From positions 1,005,501 through 1,069,500 of the forward strand of contig JAJTWR010000254.1 in assembly GCA_021613335.1 (NCBI GenBank): a stretch of 64,000 nt of DNA. The letters run 5' to 3'. Shown here piece by piece: positions 37,080-48,119 of this stretch (the stretch's first letter is position 1; the number at the start of each line of letters is the position of its first letter). This stretch comes from Whitmania pigra. Taxonomy: Eukaryota > Annelida > Clitellata > Hirudinida > Haemopidae. The position numbers and the translations under genes were made by a program. The notes beneath the pieces are model-generated. The model was not told the DNA's origin. It ran no database searches and was given only the letters and a program-made list of their open reading frames with translations.

Positions 37080-39420
37080 ACCCAGCAAACACCGCCAGGC
37101 GGGGACGGTGCAGTCTGAAGACGGGTTGCCCAGTTCAGCGGGTTACGGCCGGGCAAAGTGTTGGGATAGGGACGAGACCCGTAGGGGAAAGAAGCTCATT
37201 AATATGCCAAAGAGCCCACAAAGGTCCCGTGCATAGCCCAGTTGCTTATCCCCGCTTGAAAATAATGTGTATGTGGATAAAGTAAATTTTAATCATAATT
37301 AATGATATTTGTATAGTGTAAACATTTAGTGAATACTTGCAATTACTCTGTTTGTAAAATTGTTTAGTTACGTATAACTAGTTTCATTATATACAACAGC
37401 GCTGGTCTTATATTTAGCGGTAAAATTGGATTCATTGTAGATTACAGTCCTAATCATCTAGCTATGCAACGGACGTTAATAAAACATTACTTTTTCATTG
37501 TGGATTCGTTGTTGATTTGTTACCGAATTCAGAATTGCAAGCACTCTCGGTTGAACGAGTTGAACACCGAAAAAGTGAGTTAATCAATTTAATAATTGCA
37601 TTTTTGGCACATTTGCTTTAGGGAAGAAGATTAAGCAACGATAACTTTTCAAAGACTTTCTGTGACATGAGTTTATCACCATACGTTTCAGAGAGAACTA
37701 AAAGACGTCAATTAGCTAGACGAATTGAAATTATGAATCAGTTGAAAACTGATGCTTATGTTAAAGTTGAGCATATTCCTTCATGCTCCAATACAGATGT
37801 AAATGATGTTTCTAGATTTAGACCAACGACAATTTTTTGATGATCCTTTGGATTCTGCTCTGTTGAATATATGTTATGTGAAAAATCTAGGAAAATTTAA
37901 CATTTTCCGAGTAGTTAGCATTAAAACAAAATGTGTAATTATTCCATTCAATTATGGGTTTGTTGCTCTCCCACAATTGCATTAAGAATATATTGTAATG
38001 TATATGTTGTTCCAACATTTGTACAAATTAATGTTTAAATGATTATTTCAGAGAAATGGCTTTTGAGATTGTTGAATTTGATAGAACGTGAGAAGTCGAT
38101 TATGACTTGGTTTTGTAGTTTGGATGAAATTGATATTGGGCAAAAATAAAAGATAAAACCCTAGTGGAGTGTTCTTGGCCACCTGGATAAATAAAAAACA
38201 TTTCAAGAGCAAAGGATACGGGAATGGAACCAAATGAAGACTGGCCAAAATATCCAGTACAGATAATAGGAATTGCTCGTGAGATCTAAATATGTTATTT
38301 TGCATGTGAATTAAATTAAATAAAGTTTGTAAACAATATAAAAAAATGTGTATTACTTTTCATGATTCAGATGATGTTATAGAAGCCAGAGCAAAGACAA
38401 AATTGGCTGAGGAGACATCGAACATCGATTCTGAAACTGATGTCATTTAAAAAAAGAAGAAAGTATCCAAGACTGATATATTCCTAAAGTTGTGCAATAC
38501 TGGATTTATTTTTAAACAATATTTTTTACAGAACAAAAAAAGATAGATTTAAGCAGTGATGGAATTGTTTCATTGAACTACCTATTCGAAGATATTGCAA
38601 ACATTATTATGTTTTAAAATTTGTTTTATAACTCATTATGTGTTACCTGTTTAGCTAATTGCAATTTTAAATTATACAGAAAACCAAAGGAGGTCGAAAT
38701 AAATAAGCCAATTCCTCCTTCAAAAGAAGTGTTTCAGGTCCATTATTCTCCTTCATTTCGATCTCAGTCACCTCAATCACATCACTCCTAATTACCTCAT
38801 CCATCTCCCCAAGTATTAACATCTAGCACCCTTGGTGAGCTAGACTTGTTATGATATTGATAACTAAATTCATATTCATTCAAAACAAAAGTGGATAAGG
38901 CTATTAGGCTCTTAATAGCAAATACAAAGATGATTGCACAAAGCTTGCAAAACAATGTGGTTCCTAATGTTGAAATTCCGGAAAGAATTAATTTGTCAAT
39001 TTGGAATGGTTGTGAATTTGCAAGCACTGAAGATATTTTAAAGGATGTTGTAGTTAAAACCAATTGGTTGGTATAAAATCAACATTTTAAAAATTAGTTT
39101 AATGACTCTAATTCTCAATTCAGATTTCTGCTCTGGCATCCAATGGAAGATATAACATCGAGACCATAATCTGGAGACTTATGAAGCACTTGCTGACGGA
39201 TGAAATGGGTAGAAAGTGCAATTTGTCGGAACAGCATGGCAAAAAGGCCTTTCGACAAACTGAAATGATGAATGATGTGTTTGGTTAGTCAACTGCAACC
39301 AGCCAAGATTGTGAGATGGAACTTCGCAAGTGGTTTGGAAATGCCAGAGACAGAGGAGCTGGCAGTTGGAAAAGAAACCCCTTGAATTATGTTCGTAGAT
39401 ACCCTATATATTAAATTCCG
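37080..39420 (+). pseudogene. DUF4806-type gene copy B, longer but decayed
   Basis: It starts with the same GC-rich leader as 17055 (cccagcaaacaccgccaggc) and the same first exon (MSLSPYVSERTKRRQLARR). It then continues beyond the point where copy A stops. Around 38055-38290 come EMAFEIVEFDRT, VECSWPP, and EDWPKYPVQIIGIA, then ARAKTKLAEETSNIDSETDV (38388-38449). At 39125-39370 the DUF4806 domain appears: ISALASNGRYNIETIIWRLM, then CNLSEQHGKKAF and MELRKWFGNARDRG. Stops and frame changes occur throughout. The family is a multicopy one in many invertebrates and its function is unknown to me. Confidence 0.65.
37447..37493 (+). repeat. tRNA-derived SINE tail fragment
   Basis: The stretch gtcctaatcatctagctatg plus caacggacgttaataaaaca equals the 3' part of the SINE at 54802-54930. 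It lies inside the leader region of DUF4806 copy B and is absent from the matching place in copy A (about 17390), so it is an insertion. Confidence 0.75.
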
Positions 39421-40560
39421 TAAGGCCTTGTATTTCCTCAAAGGTCAGAACTTCTGTTGACTTTCCTATCTCCGCTTGGGCATTGAAATTCCTCCCTGAT
39501 CTAAGCAGCGGCTTGACTTCACGGATTGTGGTATCCGTGGAGTTGTTGATCATCAGCTACGTTCTGATCTTGCTGATTCTGAACTCTTCGACGATGGACC
39601 TCAACGGCAATTTTAATTTTGCGCTCCTGCTAAAGAGGGCGACTGAAGAGAGACCTGGGGGCAATCCCAGCCATTTCTTGGTGAGTCGATTGATGCAACT
39701 CTTTAGCGCCTCCACTGCAGGCAAGCTGATTTCGTACATTGTCAATAAACAAAAAAGTCGTCACTGCGAATTTTCTCACGTGTTAGGGCAAGGCTCCTGG
39801 ATTTCGCAAGTTGAAGGATATCCTGCACCATTCGAGCAGCTCGTTGAGTTTGTACAGGCTCTTCTGAACTGTCTGCTTCCTGTTCAATACTAGGGTGGTG
39901 TCGTCCATGAACGCCTTAATTGAAAACGTGTAGGAACTTTGGGTTTTGTGATGGTCCTCCAACGTCTTCCACAAGAGTTGGTGTGGCACTAGCCCATATG
40001 TGTTTGAGAGATCAAGCCACACCACGTACAGACTTAGGAGATTCTTCTTTGCCTGCTGAATTGATTCCCAAATCATGGTGATGTGTTCTGTGCACCTTGG
40101 TACTTCAGGAACTACCCCTTTCTAAACTGTTGTGTCAATGTACTGGTTAGACATCACGTACTGGGCCTCGATGCCATGATTGTGAAGAACACTTTTCCTT
40201 CGACGTTGAGCAGCGGAATCGGCCTAATTCAGAGCCAGGCTCCGGAACCCTTTTTTTGGGTAAGTAAACACCGCTTCCAGTCATCGTCGACTCTACCCAC
40301 CTCCCAGGCTGATCTGACGAGGATGTACAACATTGCTTAGCTGCGTGCTGCTTCGGTGCAGTTGGACACCCTTTCTTGCTGCGATGTATCTTCAGCCCTT
40401 TCTCTGGTTAAACACTCTTCCACAAATATACTTGCATTCTGGCATGCCATTGTCTAAGGCAGTATTCAAATTCAAAGTCCTTGAAAAGCCGTGTCGATTG
40501 GAAGAGATTGAAATATTTTTTGGGAGCTTCGAAAATCGATAACATCGATGTACCTTAAAC
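39420..40560 (-). pseudogene. LINE reverse transcriptase relic
   Basis: The minus strand gives broken frames of a LINE RT: PLLNVEGKVFFTIMASR (about 40215), MIWESIQQAKKNLLSLYVV with WLDLSNTYGLVPHQLLWKTL (about 40075-39980), then KAFMDDTTLVLNRKQTVQK (FMDD in place of FADD, about 39912-39858). The C-terminal segment at 39745-39557 reads LPAVEALKSCINRLTKKWLG then LPPGLSSVALFSRSAKLKLP. RT blocks between the WLDL and FMDD motifs are deleted. Confidence 0.78.
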
Positions 40561-41084
40561 TGTTGATCTTCCTAACTCATGATATTATAGTGAGTGTGAA
40601 AATGTTACAAGCGCCCCTCAAATGTTGCATAAGTTTTGAAATATTGGACCAAATTTGAGATAAACACGTAAATTCTGATGTTATGTATATATTGTCCAAA
40701 TATTGATTTTGATTAAAAAAATGCTTCAAAATCAACAAAATATGACATTTAGGCCGTACAATTGTTTTTTTGCCGGGGCGATCATTAGATTGCCCCCCCC
40801 CACTCCTGGCCGACTTTCAGAAAAGATGAGAGATCACACAGTTTAATAACACTTGGATGGGACGCTTCGAAATGCTTACGTTGGGTAACCACGAGATGGT
40901 GTTGTCAGACCAGAACAAAATAAAAAGTCGAAGTTCGACTTGGAGACATGCAAAAGCTACACATCATGACACATCGCGAGTAGTCTGAATTAAGAGGAAA
41001 CCATGGAGGTTTTAGAATTCATTTATTCGGGAAGAAGCAGTGAAGTCAGAGCTGGAACGTCCGATGCTACAAAGAGTTCTGAAA
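40561..41084. other. Intergenic, nothing recognised
   Basis: AT-rich sequence with a short C-run near 40794-40802. No motif, exon or repeat boundary identified. Confidence 0.4.
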
Positions 41085-41700
41085 AAGGTTGACTACAGTA
41101 ATTAGGCTGCATCGATGTTGTACTTCCAAAGAAGGATCAGCAAGGATCTGTGTTGATTTCAAGACTATCCTCTGCCATCATCCGATAAAATCTTCGCTTT
41201 TGTCATTTTTTGGAACGAAAGTTGGCATTTCTGCTCACTCAGCTAGTGGACTCCAAAGATGGGAACTATATCTTGATCGCATACAATTTTTTCATCGAGT
41301 ACAGGCAAAAAGTGGGTAGAAACCAAACCGATGCTCTATGCTATCTTATCGCTTCAAAGAAAGATGAAGACATTGGTATCGCAAGAATTAAATAAGATAT
41401 CAGGGCAGTCCAAAACGACATCATCCAATTCGGAGGATGAAATCTGAGTCTGAGTTAAATCAGCGATGTTTTTCGTGATAGAGGCATTCTCTATGTGGAC
41501 TGAAGTAGTGCAAATGAAGACTTCAACAACCACCGCGACAATCAAAGAGCAGTGTAAGATTTTGGCTCGGCGTTTCAGACAATGGAACACAATTCACATC
41601 GAAGGAGTATTAATGTTTGAAAATGCAATAGAGGACATGCGACTTTCTCCATACCAGCCTCACTGCTATAGATAACCGGAACGATTTGTCGATACCTTCA
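41085..41700 (+). pseudogene. Gypsy pol fragments, plus strand
   Basis: The plus strand reads ARICVDFKTILCHHPIKSS (RT beginning), then RQKVGRNQTDALCYLIASKK (end of RNase H and tether). DEDIGIARIK follows, then FFVIEAFSMWTEVVQMKTST (integrase core start). The RT core is missing exactly as in the scrap at 12380-12840. Stops separate the blocks. Confidence 0.68.
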
Positions 41701-42789
41701 ATAATTGCAGAAACTATAAGAGGAGGGGGCGACGGCTGATGCGCTCCAAACATTTTTTCTAAAACCTTGTGGCCGTATTTGCTAGAATTGAAGACACCCT
41801 GCAGAACCAGCAGATGAATTCCTAAGATGACAGCAATTCCAATCAGTGACCTCCAACTCCAGGAACAGGAGAACCATCTCCATTGCAGCAATCAGGAGGA
41901 AACAAAGTCTAGACGCCATCGAAGGGAGTTTGCTGAAGAAGATGCAGAGGTTGCAAGATCAAACGGCGACTGGGAAGACATATTTTCAATGGAAGAGTGC
42001 AAAATCGACAGTGCTAATATATTAGCAAATTTGGCAAATAATTCTTTGGGAGATCTTGCACCGACCCAACCAGATTCCTCCATTATAAGTTTCCAAGGTC
42101 TCTGGGAATGATACGCTTCACAGATTCGCTCTGTACAATATGCTCGACGTTTAGAGCGTAGCAAGTTTGGGTAATAACAAGTTGCAGTTTTGAGTTTATT
42201 AAACGTCTTAAATCTTCTGAGCCTTGTGAGATTTTGCCTCTTTCGCCTACACTCGACAACAAACAAGCGTTGCACCAATTTCCATACCTATTCTTCATCA
42301 GACACTATTACTTTTATAAACGCTGGTAAGAAATTAAGCGAAGAAAATTATCATAAGTAAAATAGAGTGCAACATGTTTCGCAATTAGACGCTCACACAA
42401 ACATCTCCTCACATTGGCGTACCAACTTTTCTTTGGATCCACAGCGATTTTATGTCATTTCGTTTTGACAGTTTTGAGATTCTCAAAAAGTTTCAAGATT
42501 TTCTACTGGTTTTTCCCAAATGAAGAGACAAATCCCCAATTGGTATCACTAGACCCCACTACGAAAATGAAAACATGGGTTATCAAAGTAGGTTGATAAG
42601 CATAATTCAACTGCTTTCATTCGGCCATTTCAGCAAAACGCTTGTCTGCTTCAAGATATTCTCTAAGGATCACAAAATTTATTCAATGGTATTTTTACAT
42701 AGATGAGGATAGTTCGTCTGTAGGAATAAGAGGTATAGGAACGCTACCCCTAAATCGAAAGAATAATGGCGTACCGAACAAGATTCACA
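41701..42789. other. Decayed retroelement region, unassigned
   Basis: Contains open frames on both strands (41827-42111 plus, 41892-42298 minus), rich in acidic residues (FAEEDAEVARSNGDWEDIF). They could be the tail of the Gypsy fragment to the left or an unrelated gag. No diagnostic motif is present, so I leave them unassigned. Confidence 0.35.
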
Positions 42790-43000
42790 ATATTATCTAA
42801 CTAGTTTATTCATATCTGGACGCAAAAAGCAATGTCGAATTCGCTGTTTCGTACTTTTGGAAGCAACGTGTCCCGCATAGTGAGCATCATGCCCCATCTC
42901 GAAAAAAGCATGAAGACGAATTTTTGGTAAGCATAATTGCTTTACTAGACAGTCCCAAAAGGTCTCTTTATGATACCAAAGTCTAAATGTAACCAAAAGG
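42790..43000 (-). pseudogene. Gypsy integrase zinc-binding fragment, minus strand
   Basis: The minus strand has MGHDAHYAGHVASKSTKQRI followed by RHCFLRPDMNK, the HHCC zinc-binding segment of a Gypsy integrase (GH....GH.G..KT...I.....WP.M). It is cut off by a stop at 42793. Its orientation is opposite to the Gypsy piece at 41085-41700. Confidence 0.68.
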
Positions 43001-43690
43001 ATTTTTGGACACTTTTGAGTAAAATTGTCATTGATACCTCATAATCATCTTTCTTACGAAACTCTCATCAGTCTTCGAATCAATTTCATCAATAACATTA
43101 GAAATACCCTCACCCAAAGGAAGGGGATGATTCACAATATCGGTTACGGTACACTTTTACTTTTTAAAGATGAAGAGGACATCTAGCTAATCCAGTAGTT
43201 GATGCAACTGGGATAGAAGCAACTGTTGGTGGAAGAACGGCATACTCGTTTTTAAAATTTAAAAGTAAAAAATACACCATCGGAATATTGCAGCGATTTA
43301 GAGATGAAATGTTTTTGCAAGAATCCCCAATGAGATGCATATCTAGCGGCTGGTTCCCATCTTCACCGGCGAAGTGAATTAGGTGGCCTCAAATGAAATA
43401 GAAAAATAAAAAAATTAATACGAAAAAAATAAAATTGCGCAATTTATTAAAAATTATATCTAAATCAATAAATAACTGAAATGTCTACAAACGTACTCGT
43501 GCAGATGTCATAAACCTTCCAAAAAAATCAACTTTTTTGCTTTGATGGCAAATAAATTGTGAATAATAATGAGACTGGACGATATCTCGTTCGATATCAT
43601 TGCTAGACTGTTCTTCGGATCACTTTCTGAACCAAATGCATCGGTGAGCGAAATAATCACATCCATTAAAAATAGTCAGCGGGCAAAGGT
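43001..43690. other. Intergenic, nothing certain
   Basis: AT-rich DNA before the LTR of Gypsy copy B. Short frames without recognisable motifs. Confidence 0.35.
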
Positions 43691-43827
43691 TGTGATGTTC
43701 TATCGTTTTATTTTGTTCATAAAAACCAACAACCGTTCCTTTTTATTTTCGCACTTCAACGCCGCCATATAAACAAAGATCCCCTATCGTTCCTGTCTCT
43801 CAATCTCTACATCGTTACGACATTACA
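43691..43827 (-). repeat. 3' LTR of Gypsy copy B
   Basis: It begins TGTAATG and ends ATCACA on the minus strand (137 bases). It matches the LTR at 4087-4185, which lacks two internal parts of this one. It directly follows the polypurine tract. Confidence 0.78.
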
Positions 43828-43842
43828 TCCCTCCCCTTTTTG
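43828..43842 (-). other. Polypurine tract
   Basis: On the minus strand AAAAAGGGGAGGGA lies exactly at the inner edge of the 3' LTR, as required for plus-strand priming in LTR retroelements. Confidence 0.75.
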
Positions 43843-44321
43843 GAAACCTAGTCAAACATTAGTTCACAAAGTAGTCTGCAAAGCGGACATGCAGTTTATG
43901 TTCACGCTTGGAGCGGCGTACAACGTTCTGATCTTGCTGTGTCCTGTGCTCGCCTTCAGGAGCAGTTTGCGGCATGACATCACTGGATGTGACATCACCT
44001 TCCACCACTTCTTCAGATGGTTCCTCGAATTCTGCATAACCCGACAAGCGGTTATCTAGTCCTTTGAAGAGTGACGAGTTGCGGGTGACTGATTGTCCGT
44101 CAGTGTTACGTGTAGCAGTGATCATCGAGTGATTCTTTGACGTAACTTATGTGGTACTGGCATCTACGGTGTGAGTGATCTGTTGTGTGTGATTGGTTGT
44201 TTCACAATGACCGTGTCACCCACGCTGATTGATGAAAGTTTGACATAGGACTTGTTGTCAGCGTAGTCCTTCATCTTCGACTTCATGAGAGCATCTCGCT
44301 CACGTATAAGTGACTGTAGAT

Positions 44322-45858
44322 CAGGGGTTCCCAACCTTTTCGTGCCCACGGCCCCCCTGAGGACAAAATGTGGTCCACGGCCCCCCTATCAAAATTTTTA
44401 AAGAAAAACACAGAGGAACAAGAATTTACTGTTAAAAAAGAACCATACAATGTATTTTGAAAGCGAATTTTTAATGTGAAGATTGCTCCTGCTTCTTGTT
44501 CACAAGTAGATGGAATCTGGGCTTTGATTTTGACAGGGCCACTCTCATGCCATCCTTTGCATCAAGTTTGTTTCGCGATTTTGTTTTTATTGTCAACAGG
44601 GTTGAAAATCCAGCTTCACAGAGGTAGGTTGTCACAAAAGGAATGATGGATGTCATGGCTCTTTTGGCTAGAACTGGGTATGGCGCACCAAAAGTCAGCC
44701 AAACTTTTGACCTGAAACTCCCTCTTTAGCAACTCTTTGTGCCTCAGATCAATGAGATCATCTTTGGCCAAGTCCTGATCATCCACACTTTCCAAATCGA
44801 CCAAAAATGGATTCCTGACCCAGGCATCATGGGGCTGCAACTCTTTCATAATAAAGTAGTCATGAAATGATGCCATCAGAGTTCCTAGGTGAGCCAAAAT
44901 GTCTTTAAGAGAAGCTGGTATGGTGCCAGCTGCATCCAGGCTGGGTTGCAGAGATTCTTCTAATCTTGGAAAATTTGCAAAGTTGTTATTCTCCACTCTT
45001 CTGATCCAAAGGTCCAGCTTCTCCAGGAATAAACTTAGTTTCTTACCAGCATCAATAACAGTCATGTTAGGACCCTGAATCTTAGTGTTAAGCTCATTTA
45101 AATGGGTGAAAATGTCAAAAATAAAAATATCAAATATGCCAGTGATAGGCTGAATTCTGGTAGACAAAATATATTGACTGGATGACATTATTGGAGAAGG
45201 GGATCTTGTCAATCTCCTTTCTCTCCACACAGTGTGGCACACACCAACTTGACCATCTCCAGTGCACATGGCTTGATTAAGGTCTCTCCAATTGTGTGGG
45301 GCTTCTTGTCTTTTGCTATAAGGTAGGCCACCATGTAAGAGGCCTCCAGAAAAGGTTTCTGGGTCTGAGCAAATCCAAGACTTGGCAGAGTGCCTGATAA
45401 TTGGAACCGAGCCCTCTTCTGTTTCATAGCATCAAGTCCATCCTTGAGACTGTCAGGATGAAGCCTCTGGTGTTCGTTAAGCTTTGATGGCCTCATGCTT
45501 TCAGCACTGAGAACCTTTCCGCATATGAAGCATTGAGGCTTCTCAATACCACCACGCTCGGTGACACATATAAACCCAAACTCGGTGTAGCTCTCACAAT
45601 ATTTTCGCTTCTTTGGGGGCATCTTGCCACTGAAAATAACCGCAATAAGAAAATGGCCGTCGCAGACGCAAACGTGTTATGTACACACATAAACATATAA
45701 ACAAAAAATTTAAGTTATGCATAAATATTTTTTAAAAAGTTAGTTTAAGAATAATTTTGAAAATTTTTTATGCTGATTTTTGAAAAGCACTCCACGGCCC
45801 CCTGGACCCCCTTCACGGCACCCCTAGGGAGCCCTGGCTCCCAGGTTGGGAACCCCTG
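44322..45858 (-). mobile_element. hAT element nested in Gypsy copy B
   Basis: Ends are caggggttcccaacctttt (left) and, inverted at the right, caggggttcccaacctggga. The flanking octamer ctgtagat is identical on both sides (44314-44321, 45859-45866). Taking out 44322-45866 rejoins the Gypsy integrase sequence. The element is 1537 bases and is internally deleted, since its transposase lacks the catalytic centre. Confidence 0.95.
44471..45622 (-). pseudogene. hAT transposase (ZBED5/FAM200-like), internally deleted
   Basis: The N-terminal frame (45622-45209) starts MPPKKRKYCESYTEFGFIC and has a BED zinc finger (PQCFICGKVLSAESMRPSKL, then HQRLHP). It runs to YLIAKDKKPHTIGETLIKPC. The second frame (45269-44616) has FDIFTHLNELNTKIQGPN and FHDYFIMKEL. 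The last frame (44656-44471) is the dimerisation region (TTYLCEAGFSTLLTIKTKSR, NKLDAKDGMRVAL). The segment between, holding the catalytic Asp residues, is missing. Relatives of this family are domesticated in vertebrates as ZBED5 and FAM200. Confidence 0.87.
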
Positions 45859-46129
45859 CTGTAGATGGTTCTGTTGATGGCAGAGTTGTTTTGAAGGGAC
45901 GTCCAAACAGCATTGTCGCAGGAGGACGACAAGTTGTGCTGTGAGGCGTGGCACGATACTGACGAAGAAAGATGTTCAGTTCTTGACATCAATTCTTGCG
46001 TTCGAGTTGCGCTGTCTTGATAACCTTCTTTACTGTCTTCACAAATCGTTCGACCTCACCATTGGCACGCGGCCGTAGCGGAGTTATTTTTCGATGCTTG
46101 AAACCCATAATACTTAGCAAAACGGGTAA

Positions 46130-47100
46130 ATTCAAAACCGTTGAAGTCCATTATCCGACTTCAGAATGTCACACGAACCAAATTCGGATAGGATGCGATC
46201 GAGTTTTGGTATCACGCTGGCTGCTGCGATTGACTGGACGATTTCAACCACAGGGAATCGTGAATAGTCATCAATGACCACGAGTAGGTAGTCACCAGTT
46301 GTTAACCGAGCAAAATCAACACTCAATTCACTCCAGGGTGATGACGGTAGTTGAGTCATTTGTAGTGGTTCACGATGCGTTCTTCCACTAAACGGTCGAT
46401 CCCAGGAAACCAGACTTTTTCATTAATCAAAGCTTTGGTTTTGACAAATAACTGGAATTGATAAGCACAGTAAACCAATGCCACCCACAAGTCCAACTTT
46501 TCTAGAACCCTTTAACATTTCCACAGACATTCCATGATAACAAAATACCATAAATTAACTAATGTTTATTTTTCTTTTTCATTTAAACAAACTTCGAAAT
46601 GAATTTCAGAGTCAGTCTTCTGTTTCATCAGCAGCGTTTGAATCCAGATCGCCTTACAAATCATTATCCAACATTTGCTCTGGAAGCAGTTCGATATGAG
46701 ATATCAGTTGAAGCAGCAGCTGCACTTGCAAATGCCCTTCTTCAAGATGTAGGCTATTTGCCGGCTCACGGAATCGTAGATCTAAGCAAGATGAAACGAG
46801 AGAAAAAGAGAGTCTGTGCTGAGGCTTTTATGGAATCTTCAAAGGTTTCTAAACTGCTTGCTATTGGTTTTGATAGCAAAAGAGACAAAAACTCCCTAGT
46901 TTATGAGGAAGGAGAAATGGAAGGGGAAGTGAAGCTCTGTAAAACAAGAACATGTAGAACAAGAACTGTAGATCATTTGACATTCACCATTGAACCAGCA
47001 GAGCCAGCCCTTTATTGATTCCTAGCCATGGAGAGAAAGATGGTACGAGAATAGATATCATACCAACAATTAACTTCAAATGCCAGGATAGGTCGACCCT
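46130..47100 (+). repeat. Left arm of large inverted duplication
   Basis: About 970 bases nearly identical to the reverse complement of 57385-58355. It includes the inner part of Gypsy copy B, a fixed junction at about 46446-46456 (ttgacaaataactggaattg) and the 139-residue frame at 46599-47018. Only a few substitutions and one small insertion or deletion are visible by eye, so the duplication is recent. Confidence 0.9.
46599..47018 (+). CDS. Unidentified 139-residue protein, duplicated (left)
   Basis: This open frame starts MNFRVSLLFHQQRLNPDRL and contains VEAAAALANALLQDVGYLPA, then HGIVDLSKMKREKKRV and VSKLLAIGFDSKRDKNSL. It ends VDHLTFTIEPAEPALY. The layout (A-rich helix, KMKREKK, then GFD.+.DK) loosely resembles the central part of uncharacterised transposon-like proteins of invertebrates, which I cannot name with certainty. 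Immediately downstream (47020-47370) further frames (GWAENILKQGKITIFRSFCE) may be the rest of the same protein after frameshifts. The copy at 57465-57884 differs by two residues (Met to Leu, Thr to Ala). Confidence 0.5.
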   Translation: MNFRVSLLFHQQRLNPDRLTNHYPTFALEAVRYEISVEAAAALANALLQDVGYLPAHGIVDLSKMKREKKRVCAEAFMESSKVSKLLAIGFDSKRDKNSLVYEEGEMEGEVKLCKTRTCRTRTVDHLTFTIEPAEPALY

Positions 47101-47169
47101 CATCAACTTGGAGGATGTTGATTGCTTTCAAACGCCATGTGTTGAAGAATTGACGAATATATAGCCAAT

Positions 47170-47370
47170 ATGGTTAATAGAGAAACTCCTCCAAACATTC
47201 CTTGCCACAGTCAGACAGTTAAAAGACCTGTTAAGCTGACTTCTGATGCATCAAAAAAGGCAGTCAGTCTTAGCAAAAGAAATAACTTAATTCTTCCAAA
47301 AAGAGTAGGATGGGCAGAAAATATTTTAAAACAAGGAAAGATTACAATTTTTCGTAGTTTTTGTGAATAA
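47170..47370 (+). pseudogene. Possible C-terminal piece of the 46.6-kb ORF family
   Basis: A 66-residue frame rich in Lys and Ser, ending VGWAENILKQGKITIFRSFC. It follows the 139-residue frame after about 150 bases and could be its continuation after decay. No equivalent is preserved at the right arm, where homology ends near 57385. Confidence 0.35.
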
Positions 47371-47529
47371 ACTTATATTAAGTCACTGTAGCAAAATTTA
47401 AATCAATTAAATCAAAAAAGTAACAAAGTGACTATTTTTACATAATAAGGTGAAAAATAAATGTGAAAATGAAAATGTGATTGAGATTGGAACGGAGCGT
47501 CCTAAAGCTTTGAAATTTTAAATACTATT

Positions 47530-47822
47530 GTTGTAAACTTAGTTTTTGAAATTATTTAAGTTTATATTGCTAGTGAATATTGCTAGCTTTGGTATCTTTT
47601 TCGTGCACGTGATCTCGCTATTATTGTTACAGAAAGCATTCTCGCTAACCATCTGACGATCAGCGAGAGTCCAGACAATTCAGAAGCCCAAATATCCATT
47701 CGCTTAAGTACCTCAAATCCTTAAACACTTAACTTCTGTTATTCAGTTCCGTTAACTGAATACTTGCTCTAATAAACTTATTAGTTAACTTGCTTATTTG
47801 CGGACTCCAGGGTTATTTCACT
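47530..47822 (+). repeat. Solo LTR-like repeat
   Basis: About 290 bases starting near tgttgtaaacttag and ending gggttatttca (TG...CA). It matches the reverse complement of 54975-55290 over its whole length, with many small differences. The end has a repeated phrase typical of an LTR regulatory region (taataaacttattagttaac). No coding region is next to it, so it is a solo LTR or a non-coding repeat. Confidence 0.65.
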
Positions 47823-48119
47823 ATCATAATGTGGCATGATTTAATTACTCCAACTTGAAGCAATTCATTTTTTTTTAAAGTTAATTTTCACTGTGCAAAT
47901 CATTTCGGCTCTTCAGCAGGTTCTAGTTATTGCTGATTTCTTGAGTGAGAAAATTAAAATTTCAAATGTTGAATTTACATATTTCGCATAATTTTTGTTA
48001 TTTATTTATTTTAATAACAACTTAAATTTTTAATAAAAACAACTTTTCTATGCCTTATTTTTCTTAAGTCACTGATCTGCGGCTCTCGACGGATTATTTT
48101 TTCGAGGCGTGGTTCAACG

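Larger units (their letters stand above)
43691..46450 (-). mobile_element. Gypsy copy B, 3' half, split by a hAT
   Basis: The same subfamily as copy A. From the right (46450) it holds the end of the integrase zinc-binding domain and the catalytic core (PSSPWSELSVDFARLTTGDY, VVIDDYSRFPVVEIVQS, FGSCDILKSDNG at 46359-46132). The core end follows (FLRQYRATPHSTTCRPPATM, LFGRPFKTTLPSTE, about 45990-45867). After an inserted hAT (44322-45858) the C-terminal part appears (KSKMKDYADNKSYVKL, VGDTVIVKQP). The last frame ends at 43859 with VVRRSKREHKLHVRFADYF. A polypurine tract and LTR complete the 3' end. Everything upstream of the integrase is missing. A small deletion after KSDNG shifts the frame. 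Confidence 0.87.

Noticed and set aside
41827..42298. Acidic ORFs on both strands
   Set aside because: No motif, no splice signals, surrounded by retroelement debris. Kept only as unassigned.
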